Program-made: the position numbers and the translations under genes | The notes under the pieces: model-generated | What the model was told of the DNA's origin: nothing | Database searches by the model: none | Seen by the model: only the letters and a program-made list of their open reading frames with translations | Assembly: GCA_002428415.1 (NCBI GenBank) | Contig: DIWI01000003.1 | Coordinates: 1-22,860 of the forward strand | DNA from: Clostridiaceae bacterium UBA6110 | GTDB lineage: Bacteria > Bacillota > Clostridia > Clostridiales > Clostridiaceae | Length of the DNA: 22,860 bases | Direction of reading: 5' to 3' | Part shown: piece by piece, positions 7,271 to 14,213 of the stretch | How positions within the stretch are numbered: the first letter of the stretch is position 1 | Layout of the letters: each line of letters starts with the position of its first letter

Positions 7271-8161
7271 CTACTTAAAATAGGATCTGAACGAATCGAT
7301 AAGACATTTTTCGGCTGATGTATAGCTGTTCTTTTTGCGGTAAACGAATGAGATCACCCACTTGACTGGAACCTCGAATGGGACAGCTACAATGCCTCTC
7401 ATATCAAATATTCCATGTATGTCTTTGGGCATTAAGGTCATATTTTTTTCGTTCCTGATAGTAGCGAAAAGATAGTCTGATGAATATGCTGTATAGATTG
7501 AATTCAGCCTGATGCCGGTTTCAATTATGTATCTCTGGAACAAGTGGTATGTAGTGTAGGACTCATCCACAATGCCGATGTTTGAACCATTCAGGTCGGA
7601 CCACTGAAGTGTCTTCTTTCCGGCGAGTGGGTTTTCAACTCCCATATACATAGCATATTCTCCGATATGTACTGGGAAGGAAACGTATCTCATATCCTTC
7701 GCTTTGTCCGAATCAACAAGAACTGCAAAGTTAAGCTTTTCATCCTCCATCATCTCATCTAGAATATGCCCACCTTGCTCCTGTACCTTGATTCTGACTC
7801 CGGGATTCTTCTCCTTTATGCTGTTCAGGAAGTCAGCGAACAATGCAGTAATAACTAGTGGGGGAATCCCTATGACGACTTCTCCTTCCTCTATTCCTGA
7901 GCGGAGCTCAATGATCATCATAAGTTCATCATAATCAGCTATTATCTTCTTGGCGTGTTCAAAAATGATCTGACCGTCTGAGGTCAGACCTGAAAGTCTG
8001 CCCTTATGGCGTTCGAAAAGCATAAGATTAACGTCTTTTTCAATTTGGGTTACACACTTGCTAAGTGCCGGCTGTGAAATGAATAGTTCCTTTGATGCCT
8101 GCGTTATGTTGAAGTCATTCTCAACTATTGCGACTATGTATTTCAGCTGCAGAATATTCAT
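7271..8161 (-). CDS. LysR family transcriptional regulator
   Basis: A 296-residue LysR-type regulator. The N-terminal helix-turn-helix is intact (NITQASKELFISQPALSKCV, about residues 18-37), followed by the linker helix and a periplasmic-binding-protein-like effector domain starting near residue 90 (EGEVVIGIPPLV). The ribosome binding site (TAAGGG) is modest. The gene lies divergent to the CoA-transferase/thiolase/BKACE operon, which is the most likely target, although the intervening 586 bp is unusually long for a LysR pair. A strong promoter and a palindrome precede the gene. Confidence 0.92.
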   Translation of the reverse strand: MNILQLKYIVAIVENDFNITQASKELFISQPALSKCVTQIEKDVNLMLFERHKGRLSGLTSDGQIIFEHAKKIIADYDELMMIIELRSGIEEGEVVIGIPPLVITALFADFLNSIKEKNPGVRIKVQEQGGHILDEMMEDEKLNFAVLVDSDKAKDMRYVSFPVHIGEYAMYMGVENPLAGKKTLQWSDLNGSNIGIVDESYTTYHLFQRYIIETGIRLNSIYTAYSSDYLFATIRNEKNMTLMPKDIHGIFDMRGIVAVPFEVPVKWVISFVYRKKNSYTSAEKCLIDSFRSYFK

Positions 8162-8209
8162 GTTTCCCTTACACCTCGCAAATTCCGGAAGTTCTACGAT
8201 ATCCCTTTA

Positions 8210-8251
8210 ATTATATAGTAAATTTAGATTTGTGCAAAATATCATTGATAT
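8210..8251 (-). promoter_or_regulatory. Promoter of the LysR gene with an adjacent palindrome
   Basis: Read on the minus strand: TTGCAC (8237-8232), a 16-bp spacer and a perfect TATAAT (8215-8210), 49 bp before the start codon. Immediately upstream of the -35 is a perfect 13-bp palindrome ATATCATTGATAT (8239-8251), a candidate LysR autoregulatory site. Confidence 0.75.
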
Positions 8252-8593
8252 CCTAATAAGAAATGATTTCCGATTTTAAGTCGGATTGATTTCTGTGCTA
8301 GCTTCTATCTCTCTTAAGTATGTTATTGGGTCAGGAATCTGTTTAATAAGCCTCTTGACTGGATATTCAGGTACAGGAGGACATCGGAGGTGCCGCTTGA
8401 TAAATAAGCATTTCAGGCAGAATGGATTAAATATTGTATAAATTTTATCAGAAACACAAATTATAGTTAAATAAAATCTACAAGCTTCATTCATAGCAAT
8501 ACGAACTGTGTATTCATTAGAGGACATGATCAAAAACCCTAACTTCAAAATGTGGCCACCAGTGCTAGTTTCAGGATAGTTTTGAATAGGCTG
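8252..8593. other. Upstream part of a long intergenic region, no supported gene
   Basis: A stretch of about 340 bp between the LysR promoter and the leader hairpins of the operon. It contains a 90-codon minus-strand frame (8276-8548) with no ribosome binding site at any usable start and a product I do not recognise (ending in KQIPDPITYLREIEAS). It could be a decayed gene. A short palindrome GTGGCCAC (8552-8559) and a repeated TTCAGGATA motif (8570-8578 and again at 8604-8612) lie at its downstream end. No terminal inverted repeats of an insertion sequence were seen. Confidence 0.4.
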
Positions 8594-8637
8594 TAACCAT
8601 AACTTCAGGATATTCCATAACCTTAGGTTATGGTTTT
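8594..8637 (+). promoter_or_regulatory. Terminator-like hairpin with a competing upstream arm
   Basis: A perfect 8-bp stem CCATAACC / GGTTATGG with loop TTA (8615-8633) is followed by TTTTA. The sequence CCATAAC also occurs at 8597-8603, so the 3' arm GTTATGG could pair with either copy. This looks like a small terminator with a possible alternative fold. No promoter upstream of it is clear. Confidence 0.45.
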
Positions 8638-8666
8638 ATGAATTATGGGAAGTGGACTATCATACG

Positions 8667-8717
8667 AGAAAATGTTTACATAATAGTGTAAGCGTTTTCT
8701 GAATTTTTATTATTTTT
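8667..8717 (+). promoter_or_regulatory. Long inverted repeat containing a cre-like CcpA site before the CoA-transferase operon
   Basis: The arms AGAAAATGTTTACA (8667-8680) and TGTAAGCGTTTTCT (8687-8700), separated by TAATAG, pair along all 14 positions if two G-U wobbles are allowed. A T-rich tract follows (8704-8717). The downstream arm alone matches the CcpA cre consensus TGWAARCGYTWWCW at every position. It could therefore be a catabolite-repression operator, a leader terminator, or both. Candidate -10 elements TATAAC (8717-8722) and TATAGT (8723-8728) lie just downstream, without a good -35. Confidence 0.6.
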
Positions 8718-8747
8718 ATAACTATAGTTTGCTAAGGAGGATTTATT

Positions 8748-9404
8748 TTGAACAAAGTAGTAAATGTTGAACAAGCAATTGAAAAAATTCAAGATGGAGC
8801 CACAATCATGATTGGTGGGTTCGGGGGCAATGGTGCACCACATACGGTGATTGATGCTTTAGTTAAGAAAAACGTAAGAGACCTGACTCTCATTTGCAAT
8901 GACTCGGGTACTAAAGACTTCGGAGCTGGCAGGCTCTTTACCAATAAGCAGGTCAAAAAGGTCATATGTTCAATTATCGGACCAAATCCGGAGTCTGTGA
9001 AGCAGCATGCGGAAGGAACTTTGGAGGTGGAACTCTATCCTCAGGGAAGTCTTGCGGAGATGATAAGAGCTGGCGGATATGGCCTGGGTGGAGTGATCAC
9101 CAAAGCAGGACTTGGCACACTTGTTGAAGAAGGAAAACAGAAGCTGACAATAAAGGGCGAGGAATATCTCGTTGAAGAACCTCTAAAGGCTGAATTTGCA
9201 TTAATATATGCTTCAATTGGGGATACTGCAGGCAATTGCAGGTACTATGGATCTGCACATGCACATTCTCCAAGCATGGCTGCAGCTGCTGATTACACAA
9301 TTGTAGAAGTCGGTCAGCTTGTTGAACTCGGGGAACTGGATCCTCATGATATAGATACGCAGCAAGTTATGGTAAGTGCTGTCGTTGTTAAGGGAGGCAA
9401 ATAA
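8748..9404 (+). CDS. atoD: 3-oxoacid (acetoacetate-type) CoA-transferase subunit A
   Basis: Alpha subunit of a class I CoA-transferase, which moves CoA between an acyl-CoA and a 3-oxoacid such as acetoacetate. The start is a TTG codon 7 bases after a perfect AAGGAGG (8734-8740); no ATG is available near it. The 218-residue protein has the N-terminal Gly-rich CoA-transferase motif IGGFGGNGAPHTVIDAL (about residues 22-38) and is of normal length. The stop overlaps the subunit B start by one base. It is the first gene of a five-gene operon, and its likely acceptor is acetoacetate released by the cleavage enzyme at the end of that operon. Confidence 0.93.
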   Translation: MNKVVNVEQAIEKIQDGATIMIGGFGGNGAPHTVIDALVKKNVRDLTLICNDSGTKDFGAGRLFTNKQVKKVICSIIGPNPESVKQHAEGTLEVELYPQGSLAEMIRAGGYGLGGVITKAGLGTLVEEGKQKLTIKGEEYLVEEPLKAEFALIYASIGDTAGNCRYYGSAHAHSPSMAAAADYTIVEVGQLVELGELDPHDIDTQQVMVSAVVVKGGK

Positions 9405-10117
9405 TGGATAAGGATAAGGCAGCAAGATTTATAGCAAAAAGGATTGCAGGGGATTTGAATCCTGGATCTCTGGTCAATCTTGGAGTAGGGCTTCCTACCT
9501 CAGTTGCTGACTTCGTCACTGAAGATATGGAAGTATTGATGCATGGAGAAAATGGAGTAATCGGACTTGGTTCAACTGCTTTCGATGTAATCAATAAGAC
9601 ATCGGGAAAGGAGTTGAATCGTAAAGAGGAGGGAGACCTTGTCATCAATGCGGGAGCGACAAAGACAGGTATCTCAAAAGGGGCATCTTTCTTTGACAGC
9701 ACTACCTCGTTTGGAATCATCAGAGGTGGTCATGTAGATGCAACTGTACTTGGAACCATGGAAGTCGATGAGTTGGGTAATATCGCAAACTATATGATTC
9801 CTGGAAAAAGGGTTGCAGGTATGGGTGGAGCAATGGATCTCTGCGTAGGCGCTAAAAAAGTGTTTGTCGCTACCTACCATACTGCAGGGGCTGCCCCAAA
9901 GATTCTCAAGAAATGCACTCTCCCATTGACTGCAAAGGGTGTTGTAACCTCAATATATACCGAGATGGGTGTATTTGATGTAACATCAGAAGGAATAAAG
10001 GTCCGAGAGTATAATCCTGAATACACTCTTGAAGAGATCCAGGCTGCTACTGATGCGAAATTAATTATTGGCAATGATGTTATACCTGTCCCAGCTAAAT
10101 ACTTTGAGAACATTTAA
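9404..10117 (+). CDS. atoA: 3-oxoacid (acetoacetate-type) CoA-transferase subunit B
   Basis: Beta subunit carrying the catalytic glutamate, seen as Glu49 in LMHGENGVIGLG. During catalysis this residue forms a glutamyl-CoA thioester. The 237-residue protein continues with the expected GGHVDATVLG and GMGGAMDL motifs. It starts at an ATG overlapping the subunit A stop (TAATG), behind AGGGAGG, giving the tight coupling expected of a 1:1 heteromer. With the thiolase it would convert acetoacetate to acetyl-CoA. Donor acyl-CoA specificity cannot be read from the sequence. Confidence 0.95.
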   Translation: MDKDKAARFIAKRIAGDLNPGSLVNLGVGLPTSVADFVTEDMEVLMHGENGVIGLGSTAFDVINKTSGKELNRKEEGDLVINAGATKTGISKGASFFDSTTSFGIIRGGHVDATVLGTMEVDELGNIANYMIPGKRVAGMGGAMDLCVGAKKVFVATYHTAGAAPKILKKCTLPLTAKGVVTSIYTEMGVFDVTSEGIKVREYNPEYTLEEIQAATDAKLIIGNDVIPVPAKYFENI

Positions 10118-10149
10118 TAAGGAAAAATTTAAAGAAAGAGGAGATTATT

Positions 10150-11400
10150 TTGAGAAGAAGACTAGAAGATCCAGTAGTTATTGTTGGTGCTGCAAGAACA
10201 CCTGTGGGTGCGTACCTGGGAGATCTTAAGACTGTTCCAACTGAGGAGCTTGGTGCAATAGCGTTGAAAGAGGCCTGCAGAAGGGCGAAGGTTGAAATCA
10301 CTGACATCGATGAGGTTGTAACCGGACATGTCAACGGTACCCAGGTACATAACAACATTTCAAGGGTTATATCTCTACAGGCAGGCTGCAAGATTGAGTC
10401 AACGGCCATGACCGTTAACCGCATTTGCGGTTCAGGATTCCAATCGGCAATCAATGCATATCAGGACCTTGTCCTGTCAGATGCGAAATTCGTTGCCGCA
10501 GGTGGAGCAGAAAGCCTTTCACGTGCTGAGTATTTCCTGCCTCTCGAATCACGATGGAAAGGATTCACTTCAGGAGATTTCAAGGTACTGGATGCAAATC
10601 TTGAGGGACACAGAAGTGCACAGCCGAAAAGTATGTATCCGCTAATCACCCACATGGGTGATACTGCTGAAATCCTTATAGAGAAATATGGCATTCCGAG
10701 AGAAGACCAGGACCAGTTTGCCTATGACAGCCAGATGAAAGCAAAGGCTGCTATGGAGAACGGTCGCTTCGCACAGGAGATTATCCCGATTGAAATAAAA
10801 GACAGGAAGGGAAATGTCACTGTAGTAGATAAGGATGGACATCCAAAGCCAAATACGGTCTTGGAGGCTCTTGCTAAGCTGAAGCCTGCATTCAGAAGAG
10901 ATGGAAAGGGATCTGTCACAGCTGGAAATGCATCCGGACTCAATGATGGAGCAGCTTACGAAATCTTCACACTTGAATCGACAGCAAAGGAAAAGGGACT
11001 CGATGTCATGGCTGTTATGGTGGATTATGCTGTTGTAGGTGTAGAACCCAGCGAAATGGGTATCGGTCCGGTACCTGCAATCAGAAAAGTACTGGAGAAC
11101 AATAACCTGACACTTGAAGATATAGATTTTCTTGAGATAAATGAAGCTTTCGCCGGACAGACTCTGGCATGCCTCAAGGAACTGGGAAACTATATTGGGA
11201 CCCCGCTTTACGAAAGATTAAACGTACATGGTGGAGCTGTAGCATTGGGACATCCACTTGGCATGTCAGGAGCAAGAATCCTTACAAGCCTTTGCTATGA
11301 ATTCCTGAACAATCCTGACAAGAAGTATGCCATAGGATCCGCATGTATTGGCGGAGGACAGGGAATCGCAGTGCTCCTGGAGAATCCTAGAGCGAAATAA
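10150..11400 (+). CDS. Acetyl-CoA C-acetyltransferase (thiolase)
   Basis: Thiolase that would cleave acetoacetyl-CoA with CoA to give two acetyl-CoA, or run in reverse. The start is TTG at 10150 after AAAGAGGAG, 32 bp behind subunit B. All catalytic elements are present: nucleophile Cys93 in NRICGSGFQSA, Glu/Asn loop NEAFAGQ, His368 in GHPLGMSG and second Cys399 in CIGGGQG. At 416 residues it is slightly longer than typical AtoB/ThlA (about 390), with extra residues at the N-terminus. Context with the CoA-transferase favours acetoacetyl-CoA as substrate, but a longer 3-ketoacyl-CoA is not excluded. Confidence 0.94.
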   Translation: MRRRLEDPVVIVGAARTPVGAYLGDLKTVPTEELGAIALKEACRRAKVEITDIDEVVTGHVNGTQVHNNISRVISLQAGCKIESTAMTVNRICGSGFQSAINAYQDLVLSDAKFVAAGGAESLSRAEYFLPLESRWKGFTSGDFKVLDANLEGHRSAQPKSMYPLITHMGDTAEILIEKYGIPREDQDQFAYDSQMKAKAAMENGRFAQEIIPIEIKDRKGNVTVVDKDGHPKPNTVLEALAKLKPAFRRDGKGSVTAGNASGLNDGAAYEIFTLESTAKEKGLDVMAVMVDYAVVGVEPSEMGIGPVPAIRKVLENNNLTLEDIDFLEINEAFAGQTLACLKELGNYIGTPLYERLNVHGGAVALGHPLGMSGARILTSLCYEFLNNPDKKYAIGSACIGGGQGIAVLLENPRAK

Positions 11401-11628
11401 ATCAGTGTGAACGTGTGTGTAGCTGCAGCGACCTTTGCAGCTCACATACTTGTCCAAATGTACGGTGATGATCAATCAGACCTACAAGTCGTAGAATCAA
11501 ATATGGGATATGCTGGTTATTTAATCCGTTAAGTCTTTGAGGATGTAAAAGAACGAAAGCTAATAAAGAAATATTTATTTTTAACACAAACATGACTCAA
11601 GAGACCAAATTTAAGGGGGAAAATGTAA
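11401..11628 (+). promoter_or_regulatory. Intercistronic gap with a weak internal promoter candidate
   Basis: A 228-bp gap inside the otherwise tight operon. It holds a 7-bp hairpin AGCTGCA / TGCAGCT (11421-11442) with no T tract, so it is not a convincing terminator. A weak promoter candidate follows: TTGAGG (11537-11542), an 18-bp spacer and TAATAA (11561-11566). Transporter and cleavage enzyme may thus be partly independently expressed. No reading frame here is convincing. Confidence 0.35.
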
Positions 11629-13182
11629 ATGGACAAAAACCTGGTCGCACTCATCATTGTAGTCACTTATTTCATCGGACTATTCGTTATTGCTGCAATC
11701 GCAAATAAAATACAGGCAGCAAGGGCCAAGAAGCTTCATAAGGAAGGTGCGGAAGGATTCCTTATGGCGAGCCGTTCAATGGGTCTCCCGCTTGTAATGA
11801 CGACAATCATGGGTGTAGCGATTGGTGCAAATGCAACAACCGGAGCAGCTCAGGGCGGATATCTTTATGGATTCGCAGCAGGCACACATCCACTTTGGCT
11901 TGGACTATCTGTCACACTCGTAGGATTGCTCCTTGCTTCAAAATACAGAAGGATGAGAATGCTTACTGTTTCACAGCTGTACGGAGATGCCTATGGTGAA
12001 ACAACACGAATGGTTGCAACAGTAGGCCAGATTTTCATGAACTTCGTAATAATGGTGTCTCAGTTCATTGCTGGTGGAACCATACTTGCGACACTCCTCC
12101 CACAGTATTTTAATGTGCAGAGTGGAATGATACTGTCAGCGATCATTTTCCTCCTTATCGCGGTTTTCGGAGGCTGGATGTCCTGTGGAGCGACAAACAT
12201 ACTGAATATGGTCATGTGCTATCTGGCTGTTGGACTTGGTATATACACAGTTTTTTCAAATCCCGATATCGGTGGATGGGCAGGAATAGTGAACAATATA
12301 CCAGACAAGGCGAAATATCTTAGTCCCGTTGCGGGAATTGGCTGGTCAATTTGGCTTGTGTACCCAGTATTGATGTTTTTTAATGTTGCTGGTCATCAGT
12401 CCCAGGTGCAGTGTATAACCACAGCAAAGGATGAAAAGACAGCAAAATGGGGATTTATAATCGGGGGACTTCTGGTAGCTCCAATAGGTTACCTTTGTGC
12501 GATAATAGGTATGGGAGCCCTCAAGCTTTATCCGAACCTTCCGAACAGCGCTATGGCAATGCCCATGTTTATAGTAAGTATGCCTGGTGTACTTGCAGGA
12601 CTTTCACTATCTGGCCTTTGGGCAGCGAGCGTATCCACAGCTACAAATCTTTCCATTTCAGCATCGACTATGTTTGTTAATGACATACTCAAGCCGGCTG
12701 CTGCCAGAAGAGGCAAGAAGCTTAGCGCACAGACGGAGCTGAGAGCTGGAATATCCGGAATAGTTGTATTTACTGCAGTAAGCTGTTTCGCTGCATTCTT
12801 CGTAAAGGTGTTGTTGAGCTTCGTTGGAGCAGGACTTGCACTGAGTGTCCCATTCGGCATAATAATACTGACAACCATATACCTGCCCAAAATTGCAAAA
12901 TCAAAGACTGCTATGGTTTTGATGATAACATCCTATATTGCTATGGTGGTATGGGTACTTAACTCAAAGGCATTAGCCCCCATATTCCTTCATCCAGTAT
13001 GGTTCATGCTGGTAGTAACATTGATATCCCTCACCGCTGTTACTATTCTCGATAAGAATCCTGCTTATTTCAGAACTCAGGCATACAAGGACAAGTATGG
13101 TTCGATGTATGATGAAGGTACCAAGGAATATATTGCGGAAATGAATGAAGTTGTGGCAAGGGCTGCTGATGAAATAGTTTAA
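11629..13182 (+). CDS. Sodium:solute symporter family (SSS) transporter
   Basis: A 517-residue inner-membrane transporter with about 12-13 hydrophobic helices. AAGGGGG lies 11 bases before the start. N-terminal features match the SSS family: a first helix, then GFLMASRSMGLPLVMTTI and GANATTGAAQGGYLYG, the Gly/Ala-rich unwound segment of the LeuT fold. The family couples Na+ entry to uptake of sugars, amino acids, panthothenate or carboxylates. Its position between the thiolase and the beta-keto acid cleavage enzyme suggests that it imports the operon's carboxylate substrate or a precursor. The actual substrate is not readable from the sequence. Confidence 0.9.
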   Translation: MDKNLVALIIVVTYFIGLFVIAAIANKIQAARAKKLHKEGAEGFLMASRSMGLPLVMTTIMGVAIGANATTGAAQGGYLYGFAAGTHPLWLGLSVTLVGLLLASKYRRMRMLTVSQLYGDAYGETTRMVATVGQIFMNFVIMVSQFIAGGTILATLLPQYFNVQSGMILSAIIFLLIAVFGGWMSCGATNILNMVMCYLAVGLGIYTVFSNPDIGGWAGIVNNIPDKAKYLSPVAGIGWSIWLVYPVLMFFNVAGHQSQVQCITTAKDEKTAKWGFIIGGLLVAPIGYLCAIIGMGALKLYPNLPNSAMAMPMFIVSMPGVLAGLSLSGLWAASVSTATNLSISASTMFVNDILKPAAARRGKKLSAQTELRAGISGIVVFTAVSCFAAFFVKVLLSFVGAGLALSVPFGIIILTTIYLPKIAKSKTAMVLMITSYIAMVVWVLNSKALAPIFLHPVWFMLVVTLISLTAVTILDKNPAYFRTQAYKDKYGSMYDEGTKEYIAEMNEVVARAADEIV

Positions 13183-13237
13183 TTGCTTGTAGCTAAGTTG
13201 CAGGTATTACTTGATAATCAGGAAAAGAAGGGAAAAT

Positions 13238-14110
13238 ATGAAAAAGGTAATCATTACAGTAGCTCAGACAGGCGCGTTTCACGGCAAGGAATTAAATCCA
13301 AATATTCCGACTCAACCAGATGAAATTGCTGCTTCCGCTTACGACTGCTACAATGCCGGTGCGTCTATCGTACATGTCCATACAAGGGACAAGAATGATC
13401 GCTCAAGCTGTGATACAGATACGTTTGCAGAGATCAACGGCAAAATCAGGTCTAAATGCAACATCATACTTCAGAACTCCACAGCTCCGCCGACAAAACC
13501 AGGATCAGTTGCAGATGAGGGTTTGGCTGCATTATTTCTATCACCGGATGTGCGTCCGGAGATGTGTTCACTTGATTGTTCTCTTATAACTACGTCCTGG
13601 GGAGACCTAACGTGGATATATATGTGGACAAGAGACTGGATAATGAAGACTGCAAAGAGGATGCGGGAACTGAATATAAAGCCTGAACTCGAGATATTCA
13701 ATATCGAGACTCTAGAGGATGTATTCGACATTTACCAGCCAGCAGGTATTCTTGATGACCCTATATCGCTTTCCTTTGTAATGGGCATGAACAAGATAAG
13801 CCAGGGAGCCATTTCATACTCAGAACAGAATCTTGATTTCATGATATCAAAATTACCAAAGGATCAGAATGTCAACTTCAGTACAATATCAATTGGTGCC
13901 AAGACTCATTTGACAGGTGTTGTTCAGACTCTGCTGAAAGGTGGAAATGTCCGAGTAGGCTTTGAAGACAACGTATACTACACCAAGGGAGAGCTTGCGA
14001 AAAGCAATGCTCAGATGGTTGAGAGGGTAGTAAGGATAATACATGAGCTCGGAATGGAAGTAGCTACACCTGATGAAGCAAGGGCAATATTGAAACTTAA
14101 AAAGATGTAG
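13238..14110 (+). CDS. Beta-keto acid cleavage enzyme (BKACE, DUF849)
   Basis: A 290-residue zinc-dependent TIM-barrel enzyme. Family members transfer an acetyl unit so that a beta-keto acid plus acetyl-CoA gives acetoacetate plus a new acyl-CoA. The start at 13238 follows AAGAAGGGA; the longer frame from 13211 has no such site. The metal-binding HVHTRD motif supplies His46 and His48, and VRVGFEDN supplies Arg239, Glu243 and Asp244, equivalent to the catalytic residues of the lysine-fermentation enzyme Kce. Odd points are Phe14 in TGAFHG, where I recall Kce having a substrate-amine-binding Glu, and STAPP at 81-85 in place of the usual Gly-rich loop. The substrate is therefore probably not 3-keto-5-aminohexanoate. 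Confidence 0.92.
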   Translation: MKKVIITVAQTGAFHGKELNPNIPTQPDEIAASAYDCYNAGASIVHVHTRDKNDRSSCDTDTFAEINGKIRSKCNIILQNSTAPPTKPGSVADEGLAALFLSPDVRPEMCSLDCSLITTSWGDLTWIYMWTRDWIMKTAKRMRELNIKPELEIFNIETLEDVFDIYQPAGILDDPISLSFVMGMNKISQGAISYSEQNLDFMISKLPKDQNVNFSTISIGAKTHLTGVVQTLLKGGNVRVGFEDNVYYTKGELAKSNAQMVERVVRIIHELGMEVATPDEARAILKLKKM

Positions 14111-14153
14111 AAAAGTCGGGATCAAAGTACTCATTCTTTGATCTCGACTTTTT
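14111..14153. terminator. Bidirectional terminator ending the BKACE operon
   Basis: A 17-bp stem with one G-T wobble (AAAAGTCGGGATCAAAG / CTTTGATCTCGACTTTT), loop TACTCATT and a T run. It starts directly after the BKACE stop. The symmetrical A/T flanks allow it to work for the convergent transporter gene as well. Confidence 0.92.
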
Positions 14154-14213
14154 ATTGATTTATTTAATTGAAATGGATTGGACTTAAAATCCATCATTAA
14201 CTAGATTAGAGGT

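Noticed and set aside
8276..8548. A 90-codon minus-strand frame in the long intergenic region
   Set aside because: No ribosome binding site precedes its possible starts and the product resembles nothing I know; it is kept only as part of the gap description.
8731..8745. Possible sigma-54 promoter (TTTGC near the CoA-transferase start), because such operons are sometimes sigma-54 dependent
   Set aside because: There is no GG dinucleotide at the required -24 spacing and no sigma-54 activator gene in the window.
11402..11593. A 63-codon minus-strand frame between thiolase and symporter
   Set aside because: It runs against the operon and has no start signal or recognisable composition.
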